Part shown: piece by piece, positions 1 through 8,624 of the stretch
How the letters are laid out: each line of letters opens with the position of its first letter
Numbering within the stretch: position 1 is the stretch's first letter
Assembly (NCBI RefSeq): GCF_030551875.1
Contig: NZ_JAUOZU010000008.1
Span: forward strand, 124,001-188,000
Reading direction: 5' to 3'
DNA: 64,000 nucleotides
DNA from: Fluviirhizobium alvei
Lineage (GTDB): Bacteria; Pseudomonadota; Alphaproteobacteria; Rhizobiales; Rhizobiaceae
Translations under genes and position numbers: made by a program
The notes under the pieces: model-generated
Told to the model about the DNA's origin: nothing
What the model saw: the letters and a program-made list of their open reading frames with translations, nothing else
Database searches by the model: none

Positions 1-316
1 CGCTGCGGGTGCCGACAAAATTGAGGGCCAGCTGGCGGGCTTCCAGCAGTGATTTCTCGATGTCGATGGCTTCGTCGGGTTTGATCTGGATGGTGATCTC
101 GCGGGAGATCTGGCTGGCCCAAGCCGAGGCGGTCGAGCGGATCATCGAGACGGCGCCGATGGTCAGGCAGGCGAGGAAAGACATGATGACGATGACGGCA
201 AGCAGCGCCCTGCCCTGCACGCTTTGCTGCGGAACGATGGATGCGGTCTTGCGCAGCGTCAGGCCGCGGCGGAGCGGCGAAGCCTGCTTTCTTGCTCCTT
301 TGCGCCCCTCAGTCAT
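1..316 (-). CDS. ftsX: Cell division protein FtsX, N-terminal part (cut by the window edge)
   Basis: Inner-membrane subunit of the FtsEX ABC complex, which couples ATP hydrolysis at the division site to cell-wall hydrolase activation. Only about 105 N-terminal codons are in the window. The ATG lies at 316 and overlaps the ftsE stop by 8 bases, the usual translationally coupled ftsE-ftsX arrangement. The visible part has a basic cytoplasmic leader of about 35 residues, one hydrophobic segment (roughly residues 36-58, around ALLAVIVIMSFLACL) and the start of the extracytoplasmic loop. The identification rests mainly on position after ftsE and on this topology. The rest of the gene is to the left. 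Confidence 0.82.
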   Translation of the reverse strand, partial: MTEGRKGARKQASPLRRGLTLRKTASIVPQQSVQGRALLAVIVIMSFLACLTIGAVSMIRSTASAWASQISREITIQIKPDEAIDIEKSLLEARQLALNFVGTRS

Positions 317-968
317 AGAGATCGAGCCGCCCGGAAGTAAGGATCATGCGACGCGCTTCGACCTGATCCATCAGGGTCAGGTCATGGGTGGCAATGACGA
401 CAGCCGTGCCGAAGCGGTTGAGTTCCATGAAGAGTTTGAGAATGCGGCGCGCCATGGGTGGATCGACATTGCCGGTCGGCTCGTCAGCGAGCAACAGTTC
501 CGGCTGGTCAATGAGCGCGCGCGCAATCGCCACGCGCTGCTTTTCGCCGCCCGAGAGGACTGGTGGCAGGACATTGATACGATCACCGAGCCCGACCCAT
601 TTGAGCAGTTCCATCACGTCATTGCGATAACTGATTTCCTCCTTGCCGCGCACGCGTAAGGGCAGGGCGACATTTTCATAGGTCGTCAGATGGTCAAGGA
701 GGCGGAAATCCTGAAAGACAATACCGATTCTCCGGCGCAGCATCGGCAATTCCGCCTGCGGAATATCGCCCATCTCACGGCCGAACACGCGGATGAGGCC
801 GCGCGTGGGACGCAGCGACATGAACAACATCTTGAGCAGGCTGGTCTTGCCCGCTCCAGACGGGCCGGTCAGGAACTGGAACGACTTCTTGGGAATGTCG
901 AAGGTCAAATCGCGCAGGATCTCCGGACCCATTCCGTATCGGAGTCCAACATTTTCAAAATGAATCAA
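309..968 (-). CDS. ftsE: Cell division ATP-binding protein FtsE
   Basis: ATPase subunit of FtsEX. I place the start at the TTG at 968, giving 219 residues beginning LIHFENVGLRYG, the usual family length. An upstream AGGA with about 7 bases spacing supports it. The open frame runs much further upstream but that part has no family similarity. Walker A is GPSGAGKT (residues 35-42), the ABC signature is LSGGEKQR (about 138-145) and Walker B runs into ADEPTGN. It overlaps ftsX by 8 bases. A TTAACCAT motif resembling a CtrA half-site lies about 60 bases upstream. Confidence 0.95.
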   Translation of the reverse strand: MIHFENVGLRYGMGPEILRDLTFDIPKKSFQFLTGPSGAGKTSLLKMLFMSLRPTRGLIRVFGREMGDIPQAELPMLRRRIGIVFQDFRLLDHLTTYENVALPLRVRGKEEISYRNDVMELLKWVGLGDRINVLPPVLSGGEKQRVAIARALIDQPELLLADEPTGNVDPPMARRILKLFMELNRFGTAVVIATHDLTLMDQVEARRMILTSGRLDLYD

Positions 969-1030
969 GGGCTTGTCCTGGTTCGCGCGATCTTCTGACG
1001 AAAAGCGGTTCCTGACTGATTTGCAAAGCA

Positions 1031-1038
1031 TTAACCAT
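1031..1038. promoter_or_regulatory. Possible CtrA half-site TTAACCAT
   Basis: TTAACCAT lies in the 140-base gap between the divergent ftsE start (968) and the gene starting at 1109. This octamer is a described binding sequence for the cell-cycle regulator CtrA in alphaproteobacteria. Control of a division operon by CtrA would make sense, but a single 8-base match can occur by chance. Confidence 0.35.
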
Positions 1039-1108
1039 ATCAGTTTACTTCTGCTCCGATGCAAGTTCAATGGCCGCGAGATGCGGCCCGCATTCGAGAG
1101 GCGGACCG

Positions 1109-1744
1109 ATGCAGGGTAAGGCCGGAAACGTACATCGTATCTATGACGCCGAGGACTTGCTCCTGCCTGAACGCGGCGCCCGTAGAGGGTCTGCCTTCGA
1201 TCGCGCGCCCCGTTCCTCCGACATAGAGGATGCCGTTTTCGAAGAGATTCCAGCAACCCGATTGCGGCGCGACAATGACAACAACAGTTTTGGCACCCGG
1301 CCCAACCGCAAGGCGCCGGCGTCGAAATCGCCGGGCCCGGTACTGGCATGGATCGCTGCGCTGTCGCCCCAGGCTCTGATGACGCTTGTCGGTGCTCTGT
1401 TCTTTCTCAATCTCTGGATGTTCGGCGGCCTGTCCGGCCTGTTTGCCAAAGGTCCCGTCCAGGAACCGGCCACACCTTTCCGGATCGAGAACGTGTCGGC
1501 GAGCCGGATGGAAAGCAACGGTCTGTCCGTTCTCGAGGTGCGCGGGCGCCTTGAGAATGCCACCCGAAACAGCTTGCCTGCGCCCGATCTCGTTGTCCTC
1601 TCACGCGAAGGCGGCGCGCCAATCGGAACGGTTCGACTGGCCGGTATCGAGGTTCCAGCCGGCGGCGCCATGCGCTTTGCCGGACGCTTGCGGTTTGAAG
1701 GCGGGAAAACCCCTAAAATCACCGTTCTGGCGCAAAGCGACTGA
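1109..1744 (+). CDS. Unknown protein with one membrane segment, between ftsE and hpt
   Basis: 211 residues from the ATG at 1109, which is preceded by GAGAGG about 7 bases upstream. An in-frame ATG at 1070 has no comparable ribosome site. The first 75 residues are polar and rich in Arg and Asp, with a DIEDAVFEE stretch. A hydrophobic helix follows at about residues 80-103, then a C-terminal domain of about 100 residues with many beta-type segments (SVLEVRGRLENATRN, FAGRLRFEGGKTPKITV). That domain resembles the outer part of rhizobial proteins found beside ftsE, sometimes named MJ0042 zinc-finger proteins, but no CxxC zinc ribbon is present here. Function unknown. Divergent from ftsEX. Confidence 0.7.
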   Translation: MQGKAGNVHRIYDAEDLLLPERGARRGSAFDRAPRSSDIEDAVFEEIPATRLRRDNDNNSFGTRPNRKAPASKSPGPVLAWIAALSPQALMTLVGALFFLNLWMFGGLSGLFAKGPVQEPATPFRIENVSASRMESNGLSVLEVRGRLENATRNSLPAPDLVVLSREGGAPIGTVRLAGIEVPAGGAMRFAGRLRFEGGKTPKITVLAQSD

Positions 1745-1805
1745 TGCAAGGCCAAAAACCATGTGCTAGGGCTCTCGCTCAACCCACTGAAAGCGGAGTC
1801 CGGAC

Positions 1806-2348
1806 ATGCATGTCATTCGCGGAAAAACCATCGAGCCCCTGTTTACGGCGGACATGATTGCCAAGCGCAATGACGAACTGGCAAAGGAAATTGCTGCCGG
1901 TCCGGTCAAGGACCTGCTGGTGATCGCGGTCCTCAAGGGATCGTTCATCTTCGCCGCGGACCTCATCCGGTCTCTGCATCATGTCGGGCTTGCGCCGGAA
2001 GTGGAATTCATCACGCTGTCCAGTTACGGTACCGGCACCGTGTCGCAGGGCGTCCGAATCATCAAGGACATCGACAGCGAAGTGAAGGATCGCGATATCC
2101 TCCTGATCGACGACATTCTCGAATCCGGACGGACGCTGACCTATGCGAAGGAGCTGATGATCGAACGCGGTGCCCGCAACGTCAACATCGCGGTTCTGCT
2201 CGACAAGCACGACAAGCGGCAGACAGCGCTGGAGGCTGATTTCGTCGGCTTCAAATGTCCCGATCACTTTGTTGTCGGCTATGGCATGGACGTGGCCTAT
2301 GCCTTCCGCGAACTACCCTTCGTGGGGGTCGTCACCGGCGAGGCGTGA
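1806..2348 (+). CDS. hpt: Hypoxanthine phosphoribosyltransferase
   Basis: Purine salvage enzyme that joins hypoxanthine or guanine to PRPP to give IMP or GMP. It has 180 residues, the normal length. The PRPP-binding loop DILLIDDILESGRTL is at residues 97-111, and the N-terminal AVLKGSFIFAADL is the pyrophosphate-loop region of the family. The ATG at 1806 begins MHVIRGKTIEPLFTA. It lies 61 bases after the preceding gene on the same strand and may be cotranscribed. A bulged hairpin follows. Confidence 0.95.
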   Translation: MHVIRGKTIEPLFTADMIAKRNDELAKEIAAGPVKDLLVIAVLKGSFIFAADLIRSLHHVGLAPEVEFITLSSYGTGTVSQGVRIIKDIDSEVKDRDILLIDDILESGRTLTYAKELMIERGARNVNIAVLLDKHDKRQTALEADFVGFKCPDHFVVGYGMDVAYAFRELPFVGVVTGEA

Positions 2349-2368
2349 CGCGCTCCGTAAAGGAATGA

Positions 2369-2401
2369 GCAAGCATAGTTCGAGATAGGGCTATTGCTTG
2401 C
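2369..2401 (+). terminator. Possible hairpin terminator after hpt
   Basis: GCAAGCATAG (2369-2378) pairs with CTATTGCTTGC (2391-2401) with one bulged base and a 12-base loop, followed by CGCCTTGTTT. The T-tract is weak. It lies between hpt and cpdR. Confidence 0.4.
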
Positions 2402-2470
2402 CGCCTTGTTTACCCTTCCAAAACCGCCGCCGTTGTTAGGTGGGACACGGATTAATTCGAGGTAAACAAT

Positions 2471-2830
2471 ATGGCTCGCATTCTCATTACCGAAGACGAG
2501 GACTCGCTGCGCTCCTTCGTGGCGCGCGCACTCAGGCTGGACGGTCATGACACTGTCGAGGCGGCGGATGGCGCCGAAGGGCTCGAAGCCCTCGGCGAAG
2601 GCGTTTTCGATCTTCTTCTCAGCGATATCCGTATGCCGGTTATGGATGGGATCGAGCTTGCGCATCGCGCTTCGGCCAATCATCCCAACCTCAAGATCCT
2701 GCTGATGACGGGCTATGCCGAACAGCGCGAGCGCGCCGACGACCTCATGGAAAAGATCGTCGACGTCGTCTCCAAACCCTTCTCGCTACCTGATATCCGC
2801 AAGGCGGTGGCGCTGGCACTGGCGGCTTGA
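2471..2830 (+). CDS. cpdR: CpdR-type single-domain response regulator
   Basis: 119 residues consisting only of a receiver domain. The acidic pocket is E8/D9, the phosphoacceptor is D52 (SDIRMPVMDG), with T80 and K102 (SKPF). In alphaproteobacteria CpdR controls polar localisation of ClpXP and cell-cycle-dependent degradation of CtrA and other proteins. Its unphosphorylated form is the active one. The sequence start (MARILITEDED), the C-terminal Ala-Ala and the length all fit CpdR rather than DivK or CheY. A TTAA-N7-TAAAC element (2452-2467) just before the start is one base off a full CtrA box, but it overlaps the ribosome site. Confidence 0.88.
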   Translation: MARILITEDEDSLRSFVARALRLDGHDTVEAADGAEGLEALGEGVFDLLLSDIRMPVMDGIELAHRASANHPNLKILLMTGYAEQRERADDLMEKIVDVVSKPFSLPDIRKAVALALAA

Positions 2831-2848
2831 TCCGCCGATGAAGGGCTT

Positions 2849-2864
2849 GCGCCGGTCACGGCGC
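2849..2864. terminator. Short hairpin between convergent cpdR and TIGR02302 gene
   Basis: GCGCCG (2849-2854), loop GTCA, CGGCGC (2859-2864). A 6-bp perfect GC stem in the 45-base gap between two convergent genes. There is no clear T-run on either side, so it may be a weak or Rho-assisted end. Confidence 0.35.
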
Positions 2865-2875
2865 TCTTCACTCCG

Positions 2876-5473
2876 TTACTGAAAATTCTCCAGCAGACGT
2901 TCCAGATATTGCCGCTCGATCAGGCTCGCCGGACCGTCACCCAGTTTGCGACGGATCTGTTCGAGGATTTCGCGGGCACGCTGGATATCGATCTGGCCGG
3001 GGATCTTCACCTGCTCGTCGATCTCGTTGCCAACCTCGCCGCTGCGGCGGCCGAGCGGATCGTTGCCCTGCGCCTGCATGTCGCCCGGCATCGGCATGCC
3101 CTGCTGGCCGTTGCGGCCTGCCTGCTGCATCATCTGCTGCATCATGTCGCCGGCGCCCTTGCGCAGGGCTTCAAGTGCGCGGCCTTGCGCATCCGCCGAC
3201 CGTTGTCCCTGCGCCTTGCCGAGCGCCTGCGATGATTCGCCCATTTCCTTGCCGGCATCGCCGAAACCCGGCCCCGGTTTCATGCCGAGATCCTTGAGAC
3301 CCTTCTCAAATGCCTGCAGATCCTTCGACAACTGGTCCTGGCGGCTGCGCAGTTCCTTCAGCGCTTCGCGCAACTGGTCGGCAGTCATCTCGTCCTGCTC
3401 GCTGCCGGGCTGGTCCTGCTTCTGGCCCTGTTCCGGATCCTCGGTCACCGGCGGGTTTTCCTGCGCGAACGGATCTTCACCGGGTGCCAGCCCATCCTCA
3501 TCGAGCGGATCGCCGCGCTGCATGCGGTCGCGCAGCGCCTGTTCAAGCTTATGCGTCTCTTCCATCAGCTTCTGCTGCTTCTGCATCAGCTCGCCGAGCT
3601 TGTCGATCTGCTCGAGCATCGGGCTCGGCTGTTGCTGCTGGTTGTTGCGCGGACGCGCGGTTTGCAGGTTGTTCATCATCCGCTGCATTTCGGAGAGCAG
3701 TCGGCGAGCCTCATCCTTGTTGCCGGAGCGCGCCAGATTTTCGAGCTGGCTCAGCATGTTCTCGATATCCTGACTGCGCAGCATCCGCATATTCTGGTTG
3801 GCCATGCGGTTCGCATCGGGATTTTGCATGCGCTTGGAAAGCTCGGCCATGTACTGGTCCATGGCATCGCGCAATTCCTTCATCAGTGCGGCAATTTCCT
3901 TGTCCGATGCATTGCGATCGAGCGCCTTGGCAAGGCGGTCCTGCGCATCCTTGAGGCGTTTTTCCGCAGAGGACAGATCGCCATCCTCGATGAAGCGGGC
4001 GACATCCCAGTAATAGGCGGCAACCTCTTCGAGATCCTGAAAATTGCCCACCATTTTCAAGCGGTTGGTGACCGATTGCAGCATCAGGAAATGGGCGAGA
4101 TTGGGGATCTGTTCCTCCGGCCGCATGGATATTGCGTCTGCGAGCGCCAGCGAATGCGGGATCCGGTTGACATCGAGCGCGAAGACCTGGCGTTGCTCGG
4201 CAATCGAGCCCGCAAGCGGTTCGGAAAAGAAGCGCTGCGGCAGCACGATTTCCTTCGTCTCGCTGCGACCGACATGGCCGGCGGCATCCTTGGCAATCAG
4301 CGTCAGTTTGACCTTCTTGCCCGACAGGGGATGTTCGGTCAGATCCCGGCTGACGGTGGATTTGATCGACTTGCCATCGCTTCCCGGAAGATCGAGCCTG
4401 AAGGTTGGTGGATCGAAGAGCGGTATGGCCTTGTCGTCCTTGGCGACCGGAACGATCTCTGCACTGGCTTCCCCGACACCATAATCGTCCTTGATTTCGA
4501 AGGCGATCTCAAGGGCGCCATTGACGGCCCGGCTCGGTTCCTTGGAAAAGGCAATCGACGGCGGTTTGTCCTCGATCAGGTCAAAATCATAGGCAAGGTC
4601 GTCGATGGTGATCGTGCCGTTGGCGACAAGTTTGAAGCGGAAACTGGCGGCCTTATCGGCTGCATTGCTCTGCGGCTCAACCGGCTTGTCGGCGGCAAGC
4701 GCGATTGTTTCGTTGCCGCTTGCCGACTTGAAGGTCACGCGATCGCCCGCATCGGTTCCGCTCATGCGGATGGTCAGTTCCGAACCTTGCGGTACCCGGA
4801 TCGTCGCGCCCGGATCGACCGTCTTCAGATAGACCGGTGCAAGGGCGGTGTAGGCAGGAGGCGTCACCCAGGCATCGACGCGCAGCGGCTCTTCGCCATT
4901 CTGGGGCGTGGAAAAGGACCAGAGATCTCCAAGCCTGCCGCCATTGTTGGAGAGCGAAAAACTTGCCGCAATCACCAAAAGCAGCACGATCGGCGCCCGC
5001 AAGGCATAGGGATCACGGCGCACGAGATCCGGTTCCGGCAGGCCCGCCGACAGGATGCCGATCTCGGCAGCCATGCGCTTGCGGTGCAATTGCCAGAGCG
5101 CCAGCGAAAAGGGATCGTCACCTGCGGGCCGTTCGGTCTGAACAGCGATGGCCTGATGGGCGACGCCGCTTCGGCTTTCAAGCCTGCGATTGATCTCGTT
5201 CCCATCCGGCCAGCGGAACTTACGGAACGGCAGGAGGCTTGCGAGAAAGGCTGCCAGAAGGACGACGAGCATCGCGATCCTGGCATAGGTGCCGAGTTCA
5301 CGGGCAAGGCCGAACCAGGCAATAATCGCGGTTAGGGCAAGCACGGCGAGCGCCGGAAGCGCTGCGATGATCAGCCTCTCAGCCGAAAGCACCAGGAATG
5401 CGAGGCCCCGCATCCGTCCGATACGCCGACGCAATCTCTCCAGATCGGGGTCCTGCCTCACAGAATCGTCCAT
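2876..5473 (-). CDS. TIGR02302-family large membrane protein with Gln/Met-rich coiled coil
   Basis: 865 residues. The N-terminal third has two hydrophobic segments at about residues 22-85 (LERLIIAALPALAVLALTA and IAMLVVLLAAFLASLLP) and another at about 158-178. A beta-rich middle, residues 200-420, is probably extracytoplasmic. The second half is charged, very rich in Gln, Met and Glu, and predicted to be coiled coil (about 480-830). This layout is that of the alphaproteobacterial TIGR02302/DUF4175 family, whose function is not established. It is the last gene of a leftward run after argH, lptM and lysA, 113 bases from lysA. Long reading frames on the opposite strand here are compositional shadows. 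Confidence 0.85.
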   Translation of the reverse strand: MDDSVRQDPDLERLRRRIGRMRGLAFLVLSAERLIIAALPALAVLALTAIIAWFGLARELGTYARIAMLVVLLAAFLASLLPFRKFRWPDGNEINRRLESRSGVAHQAIAVQTERPAGDDPFSLALWQLHRKRMAAEIGILSAGLPEPDLVRRDPYALRAPIVLLLVIAASFSLSNNGGRLGDLWSFSTPQNGEEPLRVDAWVTPPAYTALAPVYLKTVDPGATIRVPQGSELTIRMSGTDAGDRVTFKSASGNETIALAADKPVEPQSNAADKAASFRFKLVANGTITIDDLAYDFDLIEDKPPSIAFSKEPSRAVNGALEIAFEIKDDYGVGEASAEIVPVAKDDKAIPLFDPPTFRLDLPGSDGKSIKSTVSRDLTEHPLSGKKVKLTLIAKDAAGHVGRSETKEIVLPQRFFSEPLAGSIAEQRQVFALDVNRIPHSLALADAISMRPEEQIPNLAHFLMLQSVTNRLKMVGNFQDLEEVAAYYWDVARFIEDGDLSSAEKRLKDAQDRLAKALDRNASDKEIAALMKELRDAMDQYMAELSKRMQNPDANRMANQNMRMLRSQDIENMLSQLENLARSGNKDEARRLLSEMQRMMNNLQTARPRNNQQQQPSPMLEQIDKLGELMQKQQKLMEETHKLEQALRDRMQRGDPLDEDGLAPGEDPFAQENPPVTEDPEQGQKQDQPGSEQDEMTADQLREALKELRSRQDQLSKDLQAFEKGLKDLGMKPGPGFGDAGKEMGESSQALGKAQGQRSADAQGRALEALRKGAGDMMQQMMQQAGRNGQQGMPMPGDMQAQGNDPLGRRSGEVGNEIDEQVKIPGQIDIQRAREILEQIRRKLGDGPASLIERQYLERLLENFQ

Positions 5474-5586
5474 ACCCTGCCTTTGCGGATAAATCGAAGC
5501 AGAACCTTAGCATGCTTTTGGGCAAAGGCGAGGCAAGCAAGCCCCCGCCCCATCACAATCGATTGAGGCAAGCACTGGCCGGATGG

Positions 5587-6855
5587 TCAGTCAAGCCAAT
5601 CCGGCAGGTCGTCCATGCCGATCATGTCATCATAGGTCGGGCGGGCGCGGATGACATGGAACCGATCGCCGTGAACCAGCACTTCCGGAATAAGCGGGCG
5701 GGAATTGTACATGCCGGCCTGAACGGCGCCATAGGCGCCGGCGGAGCCGACCGCCATCAGATCGCCGGGTTTCGGCATCGCCATTTCGCGGTCGAGCGCC
5801 AGATAGTCGCCGGTTTCGCAAACGGGGCCGACGACATCGGCGCGAATGCGCGGCTCGTGGGCGGCAGAGATCCGCACCGGCATGATCTCGTGCCAGGCTT
5901 CATAAAGCGTCGGGCGAATGAGATCGTTCATCGCCGCATCGACGATCACGAAGGTCTTTTCGCCGCCATCCTTCACATAGATGACTTCGGTGACCAGAAT
6001 GCCGGCATTGCCGACGATCAGGCGGCCCGGTTCGGTCACGATCTTGCAGTCGAGCCCGCGCAGCTGGTTTTTCACCACGCGGGAATATTCTTCCGGATGC
6101 GGCGGCGGATCATTGTCGAGCTTGTAGGGAATGCCCAGACCACCCCCGATATCGACATGTTCGATCAGGTGACCGTCCTTGCGCAGCGTCTCGACCAGTT
6201 CGGCGAGCAGGCGGAAGGCATCGTCGAAAGGCTGGAGATCGGTGATCTGGCTGCCGATATGCATATCGATGCCGGTTACTTCGATGCCCGGCAGCTTGGC
6301 CGCACGGGCATAGACGGCACGGGCCCGCTCGTAGGAAATGCCGAACTTGTTTTCCTTCTTGCCGGTCGAAATCTTGGCATGCGTCTTGGCATCGACATCG
6401 GGGTTGATGCGGAAGGAGACCGGCGCGCGCTTGCCCTTGAGGAGGGCGCGCTGGTTGAGCACTTCAAGCTCGGGCTCGCTTTCGACATTGAAGCAATAGA
6501 TGCCGGCTTCCAGAGCCAGGTCCATCTCGCGCGGCTTCTTGCCGACGCCGGAGAACATGATGCGGGAGGCGGGGATGCCAGCCGCAAGCGCGCGGCGCAG
6601 CTCGCCTTCGGAAACGACGTCGATGCCGGCACCAAGACGGCCGATCGTTTTCAGAACCGCCTGGTTGGAGTTGGCCTTCATCGCATAGCAGACGAGCGAA
6701 TCGACATCGGAGAAGGCTTCCTGGAAAACCTTCACATGACGCTCGAGCGTGGCAGTCGAATAGCAATAAAAAGGTGTGCCGACCTTCTCGGCAATTTCCG
6801 GCACTGCCACGCCTTCGGCGTAAAGAACGCCATCCCTGTATTCGAAATGGTTCAC
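5587..6855 (-). CDS. lysA: Diaminopimelate decarboxylase
   Basis: PLP enzyme of the last lysine step: meso-diaminopimelate to L-lysine plus CO2. It has 422 residues, normal length. The PLP lysine is K60 in VCYAMKANSN. The phosphate-binding region is DIGGGLGIPY, and the C-terminal active-site motif is CETGDY. It starts at 6855 with MNHFEYRDG and follows lptM after 12 bases, so the two are probably cotranscribed, as lptM lies beside dapF in enterobacteria. lysC lies elsewhere in this window (17.6 kb). Confidence 0.97.
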   Translation of the reverse strand: MNHFEYRDGVLYAEGVAVPEIAEKVGTPFYCYSTATLERHVKVFQEAFSDVDSLVCYAMKANSNQAVLKTIGRLGAGIDVVSEGELRRALAAGIPASRIMFSGVGKKPREMDLALEAGIYCFNVESEPELEVLNQRALLKGKRAPVSFRINPDVDAKTHAKISTGKKENKFGISYERARAVYARAAKLPGIEVTGIDMHIGSQITDLQPFDDAFRLLAELVETLRKDGHLIEHVDIGGGLGIPYKLDNDPPPHPEEYSRVVKNQLRGLDCKIVTEPGRLIVGNAGILVTEVIYVKDGGEKTFVIVDAAMNDLIRPTLYEAWHEIMPVRISAAHEPRIRADVVGPVCETGDYLALDREMAMPKPGDLMAVGSAGAYGAVQAGMYNSRPLIPEVLVHGDRFHVIRARPTYDDMIGMDDLPDWLD

Positions 6856-6867
6856 GGAATCATCCTG

Positions 6868-7074
6868 TCAAAGCAGCGGGTCGAGAAAGAAGGGGCGATC
6901 GCTGACGGTGCGCTTTTTCGGCTGGACCGGATCGCCCGGCTTAACGGTCACGTCTGTCGATGCCGGTTTCGGCGTATCGAAATCACCCTTGCGACCGCAG
7001 CCGGAGACAAGGAGCGCGGTTGCCAGGAGAGCAGCAACGGGCAGGATCTGCTGTTTCGACAGGTTCACGGTCAT
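6868..7074 (-). CDS. lptM: LptM-family small lipoprotein
   Basis: 68 residues from the ATG at 7074 (MTVNLSKQQILPV); an in-frame ATG further upstream would put a polar leader before the signal peptide. The lipobox LLVSGC is followed by GRKGDFDTPKP, the CGxKGxLxxP pattern of LptM (formerly YifL). In enterobacteria this lipoprotein helps oxidative maturation of the LptD-LptE lipopolysaccharide translocon. The C-terminal half is short, Pro/Lys-rich and probably disordered. It sits between argH and lysA on the same strand. Role here inferred from family. Confidence 0.8.
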   Translation of the reverse strand: MTVNLSKQQILPVAALLATALLVSGCGRKGDFDTPKPASTDVTVKPGDPVQPKKRTVSDRPFFLDPLL

Positions 7075-7203
7075 CTTTCCCTGAGTATCGACAGCAACGC
7101 CCTGCCGTATCTGCAACGGCGATGCTCTTCTTTATCGCTTCTTAGCGAAAATCCTGCGGCTTGTGCACCCAGATTCTGGTGAAGCCGGCATCAATCGCCG
7201 TGA

Positions 7204-8604
7204 TCAGAGCCGGTTGCGCCAGGCCGCGATCTGTTCGCGGACCCGGTCAGGTGCCGTGCCGCCGTAGCTCTTGCGCGAGGCAACAGAAGCTTCGACGGTC
7301 ACCACATCATAGACCTTGTCGGTGATTCCGGGATGGATAGCCTGCAGTTGATCGAGCGGCAGGGCCGAAAGATCGCATGCATTCTTTTCGGCGAGCGCCA
7401 CGACGCGACCGGTGACGTGATGGGCCTCACGGAAGGGCAGGCCGAGTTCGCGCACCAGCCAGTCGGCAAGATCGGTCGCGGTCGAATAGCCCGAACCGGC
7501 GGCCTTCTTCATATTGTCGACATTGACCGTCATGTCGGCCACCATGCCGGTCATGGCAGCAATGGCGAGTTCGAGATTTTCGGCGGCATCGAAAACCTGT
7601 TCCTTGTCTTCCTGCATGTCCTTCGAGTAGGCGAGCGGCAGGCCCTTCATTACCGTCAGGAGTGCGATCAGCGAACCATTGATGCGGCCGGTCTTGGCGC
7701 GCACCAGTTCTGCGGCATCCGGGTTCTTCTTCTGCGGCATGATCGAGGAGCCGGTCGAGAAGGCATCCGAAAGCCGGACAAAGCCGAACTGCGGCGTCGT
7801 CCAGATGACGATTTCCTCGGCAAAGCGCGACAGATGAACGGCGCAGATTGCGGCAATTGACAGGAATTCGAGGGCAAAATCGCGATCCGACACGGTGTCG
7901 ATCGAGTTGCGGGTCGGCTCGCGGAAGCCGAGTGCGGCTGCCGTCATGTGGCGATCGATCGGATAGGGAGTGCCGGCCAGTGCCGCAGCACCGATCGGGC
8001 TTTCATCGAGCCGCTCGATGGCATCGCGAACGCGCGACCGGTCGCGGCCGAACATTTCGACATAGGCCATGCAATGGTGGCCGAAGGTCACCGGCTGGGC
8101 AGTCTGCAGATGCGTGAAGCCCGGCATGACCGTATCGGCATGCTTTTCGGCCTTGTCGAGGAAGGCGCCGATCAGGGCCGTCAGCATGGCTTCCGTCTTC
8201 TTGAGTTCGGCTTTGACCCAGAGGCGAAAATCGAGCGCCACCTGATCGTTGCGCGAACGCGCCGTGTGCAGACGGCCGGCGGCGGCGCCGATAAGCGTGG
8301 CAAGACGACTCTCGACATTCATGTGAATGTCTTCAAGTTTGCGTGAGAATTCGAACGCGCCGCTTTCAATCTCCTGCCTGATCTGCTTCAAGCCAGTGAT
8401 GATCTGGTCGCGATCGGTCTCGGAAATGATGCCGTTGGCTGCCAGCATGGTGGCGTGGGCAATCGAGCCTTCGATATCCTGGGCGTAAAGCTTCTTGTCG
8501 AACCCGATCGAGGCGTTGATCTCCTCCATGATCGCGGCGGGACCGGCGGCGAAACGGCCGCCCCACATCTGGTTCGAAGAGGAATTCGAAGAATCTTCTG
8601 CCAT
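7204..8604 (-). CDS. argH: Argininosuccinate lyase
   Basis: Final arginine step: argininosuccinate to arginine plus fumarate. 466 residues from the ATG at 8604 ([18 protein letters not shown]), which has AGGG 7 bases upstream; upstream in-frame starts are less well placed. The fumarase-superfamily signature [12 protein letters not shown] is at about residue 285, and the substrate motif [10 protein letters not shown] is present. Its start is only 20 bases from the divergent tlpA-like start, so the two promoters must overlap or sit inside each other's 5' ends. First gene of the leftward argH-lptM-lysA-TIGR02302 run. Confidence 0.97.
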   Translation of the reverse strand: MAEDSSNSSSNQMWGGRFAAGPAAIMEEINASIGFDKKLYAQDIEGSIAHATMLAANGIISETDRDQIITGLKQIRQEIESGAFEFSRKLEDIHMNVESRLATLIGAAAGRLHTARSRNDQVALDFRLWVKAELKKTEAMLTALIGAFLDKAEKHADTVMPGFTHLQTAQPVTFGHHCMAYVEMFGRDRSRVRDAIERLDESPIGAAALAGTPYPIDRHMTAAALGFREPTRNSIDTVSDRDFALEFLSIAAICAVHLSRFAEEIVIWTTPQFGFVRLSDAFSTGSSIMPQKKNPDAAELVRAKTGRINGSLIALLTVMKGLPLAYSKDMQEDKEQVFDAAENLELAIAAMTGMVADMTVNVDNMKKAAGSGYSTATDLADWLVRELGLPFREAHHVTGRVVALAEKNACDLSALPLDQLQAIHPGITDKVYDVVTVEASVASRKSYGGTAPDRVREQIAAWRNRL

Positions 8605-8624
8605 GACCATGCCCTGACCGGTGA

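Noticed and set aside
2909-7182. Long open frames on the plus strand (up to about 594 codons) opposite the TIGR02302 and lysA genes
   Set aside because: They mirror the codon bias of the genes on the other strand, lack ribosome sites and show no family resemblance.
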